From NCBI GenBank assembly GCA_964589935.1, contig CAZPVD010000008.1, forward strand, positions 62,001 to 126,000: 64,000 nt of DNA. The letters run 5' to 3'. The translations under genes and the position numbers were made by a program. Below the pieces are notes generated by a model that ran no database searches, was not told where the DNA came from, and was given only the letters and a program-made list of their open reading frames with translations. Source of the DNA: VHCN01 sp964589935 (GTDB taxonomy: Bacteria > Verrucomicrobiota > Verrucomicrobiia > Limisphaerales > VHCN01). Each line of letters begins with the position of its first letter. The stretch's first letter is position 1. Positions 9,481 to 17,823 of the stretch are shown piece after piece.

Positions 9481-9877
9481 AATTTGAGCTCAGCGTTGTG
9501 CGTCGCCGACTCACCGGGATATTCCTGGCAGAAACGCCAGATACAGCACGGCACGAGCGCGCGACGCGATTGTTTGCTACTGGGGATCATGGGCCACGGC
9601 ACACGCCGGGCTAGAGGATCGCCCTTCCAAATGCCTGCGAGGTTAGCTGACGGGCTTGGCCTTGAAAGTGGCCTTGGCGGCGGTTGTGACCCCGCGCGCC
9701 GTTCGCCCCGGCCGGAGTTTCCACTCCGGCATCTGGTTCCCCCGCGTCGTTCCGCAGGAAGGCGGTCCGACTTCGGCTGCAACTTCAGACGCGCGACAAA
9801 TCGCACATTCCGCGGCCTTGTCAAGTGGAACTGGGACAGCCTTGCAAAACTCCCTGTGACAAAGGAACTTTCCCCGC
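9481..9877. other. 397-bp intergenic gap with a perfect hairpin, no convincing gene
   Basis: This gap lies between glnD and the SPFH gene and is the only stretch over 300 bases without a gene. Frames on both strands are open but have no coding character. It holds a perfect 8-bp stem with TTCC loop at 9711-9730 (GCCGGAGT/ACTCCGGC). A short minus-strand frame (MPEWKLRPGRTARGV, ending near 9643) spans that hairpin. The promoter for the SPFH gene should lie near 9490-9560, but no clear box pair is visible. Confidence 0.5.
9711..9730. repeat. Perfect intergenic hairpin
   Basis: Inverted repeat GCCGGAGT-TTCC-ACTCCGGC. It lies about 150 bp beyond the glnD stop on the minus strand with no T-tract after it on either strand, so it is not a standard terminator. 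It could be a dispersed intergenic palindrome; another copy elsewhere in the genome would be needed to say so. Confidence 0.5.
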
Positions 9878-12670
9878 CTACACCGCGTCAAGGCTGAGGA
9901 TCGCTGTGCGCAGACGAGCCTCAATGGCGCGCTGGCGTTCGGGCGCGTTGATCTTTCGCCCGTCCACTTCGGTGACGTAAAAGGTGTCCTCAGCCGCGCC
10001 TTTTTCCGTGTTGATTTTCGCGATGGAAATGTCGAGGCCAAGCTCGCTCAACGCCTGCGAGATCACGAAGAGCAACCCAACGCGGTCCTCGGTCTCGATG
10101 TCAATGACGGTCCGCGTCTCGGAAACCTCGTTGTCGAAGCTGACGCGCGTGGGCATGCGGTCACCTTCGAGGGACTGATAGAGCGGCGCGGCGTGTTTTT
10201 GTTTGGCGATGAGCGCGTGAAAATCCACATGGCCGGTGAGTGTCTTGGCGAGCAATGATTCAAATTTCTCGCGGGCTTCGCGCGACGCCAGCGTGCCCGC
10301 GAGCGCGTTGGTCACGTGAAATGTGTCCAGGATGATGCCGTCGGCGCGCGTGAAAATCTGCGCGCTGAGGATATTCAGCCCGGCTGCCGTGAACGAGCCG
10401 GCGACCTTGCCGAACAGTCCCGCGCGGTCGAACGTGCAAATCTTTGCCATCGTGCAACTGCGGTCCGCATCGTCGTGCCAGTGGACGACCGGTTCGAGCG
10501 CGTGTTCCTCGTCGAGAAGCTGCCGCGACATGAAGTCGTGCGCGAGCTTCACGTCGGTCGCGATCTCGGCGGCGTTGTGAATCTGGAAGTAGCGGCCCGG
10601 CAGGTTCTCAAAGTGCGCCGCGGTTTCCTCGGCGGTGATGGGCTTTGTGACAAGTTTGACTACTTCCTCGGCCAGCAGTTGCCGCTGGCGCGCCTCGGCT
10701 CGGATGAACTCGGTGCCTCCGGCGAGCACTTCACGCGCGCGGTGGTGAAGCGTGAGAAGCAGGGTGTCCTTGAAGCCGTTCCACAATTTGTCACTCGTGC
10801 CGAGCGAATCAGCGAGCGTGTGGAGCGTGAGCATCGCCAGCGTCTCCCGCGTCTGCACGAGCTTGGCGAAGTTGCGGACCACGGCCGGGTCGTCGAGATC
10901 GCGCCGCTGCGAAATCTGCGCCATCGCAAGGTGATGCTCGACCAGCAGTCCGAGCGTGTGGGCGGTGATGCCGTCCAGCCCCATTCGCCGCGCGATGCGT
11001 TGCGCAAGGTGCGCGCCGGCCTCGGAATGATCGCTGTGCTCGCCCGCCTTGCCCGCGTCGTGCAACAGCAGCGCGAGGTAGAGAACCTCGGTGTGCTCAA
11101 CTTCCCGGAAGATTTCCGCGTAGGCGTTGAACGGCGGCTGCGCGGCGTGCCAGAGCTGGTCGAGCTTCTCCAAGCAAACGAGCGTGTGCTCGTCGGCGGT
11201 GTATTGATGATAAAACTCGTGCTGCACGAGGCAGGTGAGCTTGCCAAACTCCGGGACGTAACGTCCCAAAAAACCCACCTCATGCATCATGCGGAGAATG
11301 CGCGAGACGTTCCCACGCTGGCGGAGAATCTCAAAGAACGTCACACGCACGTGCGGATTGCGGAGGAACTCGGCGTCCACAAGCGTTTGAAGATCGTGGC
11401 GGATGCGCGCGGCAAGGTCGGGGTGGAGATTCAGATTGCGCTGCTGGCAGTGGAGGAAAACACGCATCAGCCGCGCCGGATCGTCCTTGAACACGCGCGG
11501 CGAAACGGCCTCGATGACTCCCTCGGCGACGCGAAACCCGTCCACAACCTGCTCCCGAACCTTGCGCCGCCCCGTGAGGAGCAGTTCGCGGAAACTGGGA
11601 AGACGCCGGGTTTGAGGCAGCAGCGCGAGGCGTTGTTCGACTGTGCGCGTGATGAGGTCAATGTTCCGCGTGTGCGCGTAGAAATCTCGCATGAACCGCT
11701 CAAGACGGCGGCTTGGAGAACGATCCGTGTAGCCGAGGTTGTGCGCCACGTGAGGCTGGACGCTTTTCGTCAGCACGTCGGCGGCGCGGTTCGTGTGGTA
11801 ATGCAGCTCGTTGCGCGCGCGCATCAGGTAGTCATAAGCCTCGGCAAGGTCCTGCGCCTCGCTCTTGCTGATGAGTTCCTTGGCTTCGAGATCGGCGAGC
11901 GAGCGCGTGCGGTATTTCACGAACGACATCCACAGCAGGTTCTGGTAATCACGCAGGCCGCCGCTGCCGTTCTTGATGTTCGGCTCCTGCATGAGCGGCG
12001 AGTTGCCGTGCTTCGTCCGGCGGGCGGCCTGGTCCGCGATGCGCGCGGCGATGTAATCATCCTCGAAGCCGCGGATGCACTTCGTCAACACCACGGCCTG
12101 CATCCGCTTGAAAAGTTCCGCGTCCCCGGTGATAAGCCGCGCCTCAATGAGCGAGGTCTTGGACTGCATGTCCTCATTCGCGGCTTTCATGCAATCCTCG
12201 ACCGTGCGCACGGACGAGCCGACCTTGAGGCCGATGTCGTAAAGCGTGTAGATCAAGCCGCCCGGCCCGGTGAGCGCGGCGAGTCGCGGATGAAGTTTGC
12301 CGCGCACCGCGGCGAGGCTGTCGCTGTCGTGCAACAGCATGATGTCAATGTCGCTGAACGGATTCAGTTCCCCGCGCCCATAACCGCCGATGGCGATGAG
12401 CGCGATGCGCACGGGCGCGACACGCGGCGTGGCCGGTGCGCCCGCGATGACGGCGTCGAAGATGTTCCGCAGCACGGCGTCGAGCACTGCGGCGCGAGCG
12501 TGGCAGATGGCGAGGCCGCCCTGGCCCGAACGGTGAAGAAGTTTGAGCCGGTGGGTCTCGACCTTGAGGAATGTCTTGTAACGCTGCAGTTCCTGCGCGG
12601 GCTGGCGGCCCGGCGGAAGCGGCAGGCGCTTGGCGGCATTCGCTTCGATTCGTTCCCTGAGGTTCGGCAT
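9878..12670 (-). CDS. glnD: Bifunctional [protein-PII] uridylyltransferase / uridylyl-removing enzyme
   Basis: 930 aa from the ATG at 12670; an in-frame TTG at 12706 is less likely. The nucleotidyltransferase core has GGYGRGELNPFSDIDIML (GG at 95-96, metal-binding D107 and D109). The middle carries the HD hydrolase motif LALLLHDAGKAGEHSDHSEA near residue 537. Two ACT domains end the protein, beginning near 740 (FDRAGLFGKVAGSFTAAGLN) and 850 (TEDRVGLLFVISQALSELGL). This order, NT-HD-ACT-ACT, is diagnostic for GlnD, the glutamine sensor that uridylylates PII proteins when nitrogen is scarce and removes UMP when glutamine is high. It stands alone here, without glnB or glnA, and is divergent from the sigma-factor gene. 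Confidence 0.95.
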   Translation of the reverse strand: MPNLRERIEANAAKRLPLPPGRQPAQELQRYKTFLKVETHRLKLLHRSGQGGLAICHARAAVLDAVLRNIFDAVIAGAPATPRVAPVRIALIAIGGYGRGELNPFSDIDIMLLHDSDSLAAVRGKLHPRLAALTGPGGLIYTLYDIGLKVGSSVRTVEDCMKAANEDMQSKTSLIEARLITGDAELFKRMQAVVLTKCIRGFEDDYIAARIADQAARRTKHGNSPLMQEPNIKNGSGGLRDYQNLLWMSFVKYRTRSLADLEAKELISKSEAQDLAEAYDYLMRARNELHYHTNRAADVLTKSVQPHVAHNLGYTDRSPSRRLERFMRDFYAHTRNIDLITRTVEQRLALLPQTRRLPSFRELLLTGRRKVREQVVDGFRVAEGVIEAVSPRVFKDDPARLMRVFLHCQQRNLNLHPDLAARIRHDLQTLVDAEFLRNPHVRVTFFEILRQRGNVSRILRMMHEVGFLGRYVPEFGKLTCLVQHEFYHQYTADEHTLVCLEKLDQLWHAAQPPFNAYAEIFREVEHTEVLYLALLLHDAGKAGEHSDHSEAGAHLAQRIARRMGLDGITAHTLGLLVEHHLAMAQISQRRDLDDPAVVRNFAKLVQTRETLAMLTLHTLADSLGTSDKLWNGFKDTLLLTLHHRAREVLAGGTEFIRAEARQRQLLAEEVVKLVTKPITAEETAAHFENLPGRYFQIHNAAEIATDVKLAHDFMSRQLLDEEHALEPVVHWHDDADRSCTMAKICTFDRAGLFGKVAGSFTAAGLNILSAQIFTRADGIILDTFHVTNALAGTLASREAREKFESLLAKTLTGHVDFHALIAKQKHAAPLYQSLEGDRMPTRVSFDNEVSETRTVIDIETEDRVGLLFVISQALSELGLDISIAKINTEKGAAEDTFYVTEVDGRKINAPERQRAIEARLRTAILSLDAV

Positions 12671-12774
12671 CGCGTCCGGCGACGATAGGGCACACGTCAG
12701 TTTCAACGCAAGCGCGGGGCCGCGGCCGGCGCAATCCGGCTTGTTTGGCGGGGCTTCTCTGCTACGTTCCCGCC

Positions 12775-13386
12775 ATGTCTGCCGCGCCGCAAGACCCCGA
12801 TGCCGCGCTCATGCTGCGCGTCAAACGCGGCGACCGCGCGGCTTTTGAGGCGCTCGTCGAAAAATACAGGCAGCCCGTCACGAACATCATCTACCGCACG
12901 CTGCCGGACGCGGCCGAGGCCGAGGACCTCGCGCAGGGCGTCTTCATCCAGGTCTTCAAGTCGCGCGAGCGTTACGAAGTCTCGGCGCGCTTCAGCACGT
13001 GGCTTTTCACCATCGCGCGCAATCTCTGCCTGAACGAAATCCGCCGCCGTTCGCGGCATCCGGCCGACTCGCTCGACGCACCGCACCCTGACAACGACGA
13101 CCAGCCGCTGCGGCAGTTCGAGGATGCGAAGACTTTCTCGCCGCCCGACGCCGTGCTCCACGGCGAACTCGAGCAGAAGATCGCCGAGGCCCTCGCCGCC
13201 CTGCCCGAAACACAGCGCACGGCCATCCTGCTTTACCGCGAGGAGGACATGTCCTACGAGGAGATCGCGAAGATTCTCGGCTGCTCGCTTTCGGCGACAA
13301 AATCGCTCATCCACCGCGGCCGTGAAACACTCAAGGCGCGGCTCAAGCCCTACCTGCGGACCGGCGTCTGGACTGGAAGCGATTGA
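12775..13386 (+). CDS. ECF-type RNA polymerase sigma factor (sigma-70 family)
   Basis: 203 aa from the ATG at 12775 (MSAAPQDPDAALMLRVKRGD). Region 2 is clear: AFEALVEKYRQPVTNIIY, DLAQGVFIQVFKSRERYE and the -10 recognition stretch FSTWLFTIARNLCLNEIRRR. Region 4 near the C-terminus has LPETQRTAILLYREEDMSYE and the helix-turn-helix YEEIAKILGCSLSATKSLIH for -35 binding. No sigma region 1.1 or 3 is present, as expected for ECF factors. The next gene encodes a single-pass membrane protein in the usual anti-sigma position, so release upon an envelope signal is the likely mode of control. The regulon is unknown. Confidence 0.93.
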   Translation: MSAAPQDPDAALMLRVKRGDRAAFEALVEKYRQPVTNIIYRTLPDAAEAEDLAQGVFIQVFKSRERYEVSARFSTWLFTIARNLCLNEIRRRSRHPADSLDAPHPDNDDQPLRQFEDAKTFSPPDAVLHGELEQKIAEALAALPETQRTAILLYREEDMSYEEIAKILGCSLSATKSLIHRGRETLKARLKPYLRTGVWTGSD

Positions 13387-13437
13387 ACGAAGAAACGAAA
13401 CTTTTTGCGTGATACGGTTATTCCCTAACAGGTTGCG

Positions 13438-13950
13438 ATGAACAATTCCTGCCAGCAACTTCTCGAAGCCGCCCTCCGGCGTTCCCTCAACGCCGACGAA
13501 GAGGCGCGGCTGCGAACGCATTTCCTCCTGCACCCGGAAGACCAGGCCGCGTGGGACGAGGAAATGGCGCTGCAACACGCACTGCGCCAGCTCCCGAACG
13601 CGCCGTTGTCCAGCAACTTCACCGCGCAAGTGTTGGCCGCTGTGGATCGCGAGGAACGCAGCATCGAGCCGGTCACCCGTTCTCATGACTGGCTGGCGTG
13701 GCTCCGCGGGTTGCGTTGGACGCAGGCAACCGCGATGGCCGCCGTGATCCTTTGCGTCGGCCTGTTCAGTTATCAGCATGTCCGTTCCCAGTCGCGCGTC
13801 GCGCTCGCGAAAGACCTTCAGGTCGTCTCCTCCGTCGCGAAGCTGCCCAGCGTGGACATGCTCAAGGACTTCGACGCCATCAACAGTCTCAGCCAGGCGC
13901 CGCGTGCGGACCTCGACCTGCTCGCCGCGTTCGCGCCCGAACCGCGTTGA
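13438..13950 (+). CDS. Putative membrane-bound anti-sigma factor
   Basis: 170 aa. Residues 1-60 form an acidic helical cytosolic region (EARLRTHFLLHPEDQAAWDE) resembling the sigma-binding part of anti-sigma factors. One hydrophobic span follows at about 97-113 (ATAMAAVILCVGLFSY), then a short extracytoplasmic tail. The zinc-binding HxxxCxxC of ZAS anti-sigma factors is absent, so the assignment rests on position 51 bp after the ECF sigma gene, size and topology. The stop is 3 bp before the next gene, so it is co-transcribed with the DUF3106 gene. Confidence 0.6.
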   Translation: MNNSCQQLLEAALRRSLNADEEARLRTHFLLHPEDQAAWDEEMALQHALRQLPNAPLSSNFTAQVLAAVDREERSIEPVTRSHDWLAWLRGLRWTQATAMAAVILCVGLFSYQHVRSQSRVALAKDLQVVSSVAKLPSVDMLKDFDAINSLSQAPRADLDLLAAFAPEPR

Positions 13951-13953
13951 ACC

Positions 13954-14913
13954 ATGCGCGCGTTGCTCGCCATTTTCATCCTGAGTGCGGGCGTGATGGT
14001 CGCACAAGACCCACCTACTCCCTCGAAGAGTGCGGCCGGCGCGGCCAGCGCGCGGCAGGATACGAATTCGCCGGTTGAATTCTTTCGCAAGCTGCTCGCG
14101 ATGAATCCCGCCGAGCGCGAGAAGGCCCTTGCCGAGAAGCCCGAAAAGCGCGCCTACCTCAAGGTGAAGCTCAAGGAATACGACGCGCTCACGCCCGCCG
14201 AGCGCGAGGTGCGCCTCCGCGTCACACAGCTCCGCTACTACCTCACGCCGCTCCTTTCACTGAAACCGGACGAGCGCGCCCCGCACCTCGAACTCATTCC
14301 AGCCGAGGACCGCAAGTTCATCGAGGAGCGCCTCGCGCAGTGGGACGGCCTCCCCGCCGAGCTTCAGCGCGAAGTCCTCGAAAACGAGTGGCTCATCCAC
14401 ACCGTCCTGCGCCTGCAATCCAGCTCGCCCGCGCACCAGAAGGAGCTGCTCGACGCCATGTCGCCCGACCGGCGCGAGCGCCTTGAGCATGATCTCGCCA
14501 AGTGGAGTAGCCTCGCCGCCGACAAGCGCGCCCGGATGCTCGCCAACTTCAACCAGTTCTTCGAGCTGAACGAAAAGGAGAAGTCAAAGATCCTCAAGAC
14601 CGTCCCGGGCAGCGAACGTTCCGAGATCGAGAAGACACTGCTCGCCTTCGAGCAGCTCCCGCCCGAGCAGCGCACGCTCTGCATCAACTCGCTCAAGCGC
14701 TTCGCCAGCATGACGCCCGAACAGCAGCTCCAGTTCTTCTCAAACGCCGAGCGCTGGGCGAAACTGTCCGATGTCGAGAAACAACTCCTCCGCCAGCTCG
14801 TCGTGAAGATGCCACCGCTCCCGCCGATGCCCACGGCCTTGCCGCCGATGCCGCCGGGCTTCGGCGAACCGCCCGCGGCACCGTTGCCCGTCCTCGGCAC
14901 GACGAACCGCTAG
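13954..14913 (+). CDS. Exported DUF3106-type protein
   Basis: 319 aa with a short signal peptide (MRALLAIFILSAGVMVAQ). The mature protein is helical and repeats a motif of the form 'L(T/S)P(A/D)ER...L..W..L(P/S)...R': MNPAEREKAL, LTPAEREVRL, LKPDERAPHL, MSPDRRERLEHDLAKWSSL, LPPEQRTLC and MTPEQQLQFFSNAERWAKL. This is the pattern of DUF3106. The C-terminus is Pro/Met-rich (PPLPPMPTALPPMPPGFGEP). Related proteins often follow an ECF sigma and anti-sigma pair, and the helical repeat resembles periplasmic regulators such as the zraP/CpxP group, but no function is established. It directly follows the putative anti-sigma gene. Confidence 0.75.
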   Translation: MRALLAIFILSAGVMVAQDPPTPSKSAAGAASARQDTNSPVEFFRKLLAMNPAEREKALAEKPEKRAYLKVKLKEYDALTPAEREVRLRVTQLRYYLTPLLSLKPDERAPHLELIPAEDRKFIEERLAQWDGLPAELQREVLENEWLIHTVLRLQSSSPAHQKELLDAMSPDRRERLEHDLAKWSSLAADKRARMLANFNQFFELNEKEKSKILKTVPGSERSEIEKTLLAFEQLPPEQRTLCINSLKRFASMTPEQQLQFFSNAERWAKLSDVEKQLLRQLVVKMPPLPPMPTALPPMPPGFGEPPAAPLPVLGTTNR

Positions 14914-14982
14914 CCCGTTTGACGCTCCCGCCTTTGTTTGCCGCTTTGCCTCGTTCCCTCCACGCGCTACGCTGACACCGAC

Positions 14983-15804
14983 GTGCACGAGAACGCGTTC
15001 ACAATCGGCTCCCTTGAGATCAAGTGGTATGGCGTCCTCGTCGCGCTCGGCCTGCTCGCGGGCATGTGGACAGCCACGCGCCGCGGGCGCAACGCGGGAC
15101 TCGCCCCGGAGGCCGTCGCGGACACCATCTTCTGGCTCATCGCGGGCGGCATTGTCGGCGCGCGGCTCTTCTACGTCGTCACATACTGGCGTGAGGAGTT
15201 TGCGGGCAAACCGCTTTGGAACATCTTCGTCTTTCGCAGCGGCGTGGTGTTCTACGGCGGGCTGATCGGCGCGACACTCGCGGGAATAATTCACCTGCGG
15301 CGGAAGAAACTTCCCGTGTGGAAGTTCGCCGACGTGCTGGCGCCGAGCGTCGCACTCGGACACGTCTTCGGACGCGCCGGGTGCCTGATGACCGGCTGCT
15401 GTTATGGCCGCGTCGCGCAAGGGTTCGCCTGCGCGGTGCGCTTCCCGCCCGGCGCACCGGCGGCGATGCAGCACGAACAGCTCGGTCTTGTGCCGCCGCA
15501 CTCGCCTTCCCTGCCCGTCCATCCGACACAGGTGTATGAAGCGCTGCTGAACCTCGCGCTCTACCTCGCGCTGGCGTGGGCATTCCGGCGGCGGAAGTTC
15601 GACGGGCAGGTGTTCGCCATTTACCTCATGGCGTATGCGCCGCTGCGCGCCTTCGTCGAGCATTTCCGCGGCGATTACGCGCCGGCAAAACACTTCCTCG
15701 GCCTCACACCTGGGCAGTTCGTGAGCATCGGCATCTTCTCGGCGGGCGCGGTGTTGTATTGGCGGCTGCGCGCGGCCCCGGCGGCGGCAGACGCAAAACC
15801 GTGA
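14983..15804 (+). CDS. lgt: Prolipoprotein diacylglyceryl transferase
   Basis: 273 aa from the GTG at 14983 (VHENAFTIGSLEIKWYGVLV); the frame extends upstream but homology begins here. It transfers diacylglycerol from phosphatidylglycerol to the lipobox cysteine of prelipoproteins in the inner membrane. Seven or so hydrophobic spans are present. The Lgt signature GHVFGRAGCLMTGCCYG (near 120-136), the GGLIGATLAG loop and the conserved HPTQVYEALL are all present. The stop overlaps the next start (GTGA at 15801-15804), so the pseudouridine synthase is translationally coupled. Confidence 0.93.
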   Translation: MHENAFTIGSLEIKWYGVLVALGLLAGMWTATRRGRNAGLAPEAVADTIFWLIAGGIVGARLFYVVTYWREEFAGKPLWNIFVFRSGVVFYGGLIGATLAGIIHLRRKKLPVWKFADVLAPSVALGHVFGRAGCLMTGCCYGRVAQGFACAVRFPPGAPAAMQHEQLGLVPPHSPSLPVHPTQVYEALLNLALYLALAWAFRRRKFDGQVFAIYLMAYAPLRAFVEHFRGDYAPAKHFLGLTPGQFVSIGIFSAGAVLYWRLRAAPAAADAKP

Positions 15805-16745
15805 GCGACGAACGCACAGAGACCTTCCACATCAAGCGCACGCTGCCCGGCGAGCGGCTCGACAAACATCTCGCCGAGATTTACCAGGCCGCCTCGCGCG
15901 GCACGCTCCAGCGCCTCATCGAGAACGGCGACATCCTCGTGGACGGCCATGAAGTGAAGCCCACGCACACGCCGCACGCCGGCGAAGTCGTCACCATCCA
16001 CTGGCCGAAACCCGTCGCGGACAAGACGCTGCCCGAGGACATCCCGCTGGACATCCTTTTCGAGGACGAATGCCTGCTCGTCCTGAACAAGCCGCCCGCC
16101 ATTGCCACGCACCCCTCCTCCGGCCACGAGACGCACACGCTCGTCAACGCCCTGCTGCACCATTGTCGCGGGCAGTTGAGCGGCATCGCCGGCGTGGCGC
16201 GGCCCGGCATCGTCCACCGGCTCGACCTCGACACGAGCGGCTGCCTCGTCGTGGCGAAGAACGACGAGACGCACCTCGCGCTGTCGGGACAATTCGCGAA
16301 GCGGAACGTCGAGAAGATTTACCACGCCATCGTGTGCGGCGAACTGGTGAACGCCTCCGGCCGCATCGAGGCGCCCATCGCCCGGCATCCGAACCAGCGC
16401 AAGAAGATGGCCGTGCGCGACGAGGGCCGCGAATCCCGCACCAGTTTCCGGCTTCTTCAGAGGCTCAACGAGGCCTCCTTCGTCGAAGTCGAGTTGCACA
16501 CGGGCCGCACGCACCAGATACGCGTCCACTTCCAGCACATCGGGCACCCCGTCCTCGGCGACACGACCTACGGCAAGCGCCAGAGCGCGCGCGTGACGGA
16601 GCTGACCGGCTACACCGCGCCTCGGCAACTGCTCCATTCCCGCTCGCTGCTCTTCACGCATCCGCGCACCGGCCGTGAAGTGGCCTGCCAGGCCCCGTGG
16701 CCGGACGATTTCAGGGACGCCCTGCAAGCGCTGAAGTTGCGCTGA
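15801..16745 (+). CDS. rluD: RluA/RluD-family 23S rRNA pseudouridine synthase
   Basis: 314 aa from the GTG overlapping the lgt stop; the frame is open farther upstream, but that part is the lgt gene read out of frame. An S4 RNA-binding domain fills about residues 10-70 (RLDKHLAEIYQAASRGTLQR). The catalytic domain has HRLDLDTSGCLVVAKND beginning at residue 139, with catalytic Asp142 where most RluD proteins read HRLDKDTSG. The region ELHTGRTHQIRVHFQHIGHP is the second family signature. It isomerises uridines in 23S rRNA, probably those of helix 69, although RluA and RluC specificities cannot be separated by eye. Confidence 0.88.
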   Translation: MSDERTETFHIKRTLPGERLDKHLAEIYQAASRGTLQRLIENGDILVDGHEVKPTHTPHAGEVVTIHWPKPVADKTLPEDIPLDILFEDECLLVLNKPPAIATHPSSGHETHTLVNALLHHCRGQLSGIAGVARPGIVHRLDLDTSGCLVVAKNDETHLALSGQFAKRNVEKIYHAIVCGELVNASGRIEAPIARHPNQRKKMAVRDEGRESRTSFRLLQRLNEASFVEVELHTGRTHQIRVHFQHIGHPVLGDTTYGKRQSARVTELTGYTAPRQLLHSRSLLFTHPRTGREVACQAPWPDDFRDALQALKLR

Positions 16746-16764
16746 ACTGGTCAAAACCGGTTTT
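16745..16764 (+). terminator. Possible weak terminator after the pseudouridine synthase gene
   Basis: AACTGGT-CAAA-ACCGGTT forms a 7-bp stem with one G-U pair starting at the last base of the TGA stop, followed by TTATC. It is short and the T-run is poor, so the call is tentative. Confidence 0.3.
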
Positions 16765-16791
16765 ATCAATGGCAGCCTGTGTTTTATCAAT
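16761..16791 (+). repeat. Direct repeat TTTTATCAAT x2, 21 bp apart
   Basis: TTTTATCAAT occurs at 16761-16770 and again at 16782-16791, a centre-to-centre spacing of 21 bp, about two helical turns. It sits 36-67 bp before the ATG of the lipoprotein gene in an AT-rich patch within a GC-rich background, so it may be a binding site for a regulator or part of the promoter. No matching regulator is encoded next to it. Confidence 0.45.
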
Positions 16792-16827
16792 TCACCGGGC
16801 GGAGCGCGGCCGTGCTATCGAGCCGGC

Positions 16828-17718
16828 ATGAAAAACGCAAGTTCCACCCACTCCTCAACCCACAAGACAACGACTGCCGCGAGTATTGCCCGCGCCATCG
16901 TCAAGAGCAACCTCGTCCTCCTGCCGTTGCTGGCGGCGGGTTGCGCCACTCAGCGAGCGAACATCATCGCCTATGAATTGTTGCCACCGCCGCTCCCGGT
17001 CGAGCGGCGAGTGAGTCTCGGGACGATCAAGGTGGTTGGCGGCGACACCAAGCCCGTCTTTTGGTTTCGCCGGCCCACCGGATTCGGCGCGACCGCGGGC
17101 GACGGGTTCAAGAGTGGACTGGTGGCAGGCGGGCATATCGCCAACGTAGTCTGGAAGGTCCAACGAAGTGTCTTCGGCGAATACGGTAATCACCCTTTTT
17201 TCCTCGCGGGGGATGTTGGCCTTAGCATGGCAACCAGCGTCGCTCTCGCCCCGGTCGGAGCCGTCGTCAATCTGCCCCAAGCGGTGCCGAAGGGAGAATC
17301 CCGGACCTTCGAGAATATGTTCGCGCGCGTCGAGGCCGACGGCGTCATCCAGGAATCCCTACGCCAGCGGACCTGCCAGATGGCCAGCCAAAAAGCCGCT
17401 CGCGTGTGCGGTCCGACGGCATCCAACGCTGCGTCAGACGAGACGGAAGAAGCCGACACCCTTTTGATCATCCAAGTGCGGGAAGTCAACGTGGCCGCCC
17501 TGGAGGGCTGGGGTTCGCCGCTGATGCTGGTCATCAAGGTGAACGCGCGATTGGTCCGCGTCCGGGATGGGCTTGAGCTATACCGTTGCCCGTTGGAATA
17601 TCGCAGCAAATCCGAACGCTTCACCGAATGGTCTGCTCATGATGGCGCAGGGTTCCTGCGGGAGCTGGATCACGCCTGCGAATCCCTGGCGGCAAAGATT
17701 GGCAGGCAGATGTTCTGA
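16828..17718 (+). CDS. Hypothetical lipoprotein
   Basis: 296 aa. A long polar N-region precedes a hydrophobic core and lipobox (LVLLPLLAAGCATQ), so it should be lipidated by Lgt/LspA and held at the membrane. The mature part has no family I recognise; a Gly-rich middle (GFGATAGDGFKSGLVAGGHI) looks membrane-associated and the second half looks like a mixed alpha/beta domain (LLIIQVREVNVAALEGW, LVIKVNARLVRVRDGLELY). The last part resembles the GNA1162- and DUF799-like pattern only vaguely. It is preceded by a direct repeat and followed by a strong hairpin that belongs to groEL on the other strand. Probably monocistronic. Confidence 0.75.
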   Translation: MKNASSTHSSTHKTTTAASIARAIVKSNLVLLPLLAAGCATQRANIIAYELLPPPLPVERRVSLGTIKVVGGDTKPVFWFRRPTGFGATAGDGFKSGLVAGGHIANVVWKVQRSVFGEYGNHPFFLAGDVGLSMATSVALAPVGAVVNLPQAVPKGESRTFENMFARVEADGVIQESLRQRTCQMASQKAARVCGPTASNAASDETEEADTLLIIQVREVNVAALEGWGSPLMLVIKVNARLVRVRDGLELYRCPLEYRSKSERFTEWSAHDGAGFLRELDHACESLAAKIGRQMF

Positions 17719-17764
17719 AGCGCGCGGGGATGCACCTCCATGCGTCTGCCGTTGCAAATAATAA

Positions 17765-17790
17765 GCGGGGCCGGCTTGCGCCGGCCCCGC
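17765..17790 (-). terminator. Rho-independent terminator of the groES-groEL transcript
   Basis: A perfect 11-bp stem (GCGGGGCCGGC at 17765-17775 and GCCGGCCCCGC at 17780-17790) with a TTGC loop lies 34 bp beyond the groEL stop. On the minus strand it is followed by TTATTATTT, a good U-rich tail. It may also stop readthrough from the convergent lipoprotein gene. Confidence 0.85.
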
Positions 17791-17823
17791 GTGAGGTTCT
17801 CGGTTCCTTTTGATTACGGACGA

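Noticed and set aside
10316..12688. A 790-residue plus-strand reading frame opposite glnD
   Set aside because: It is the mirror frame of a strongly conserved glnD gene, with no recognisable domain and Arg/Val-rich composition.
13397..13428. GAAACTTTTT...CCCTAA between the sigma and anti-sigma genes as an ECF autoregulated promoter
   Set aside because: The spacing of about 20 bp is longer than the 16-17 typical of ECF promoters, and the start site would fall at the ATG of the next gene.
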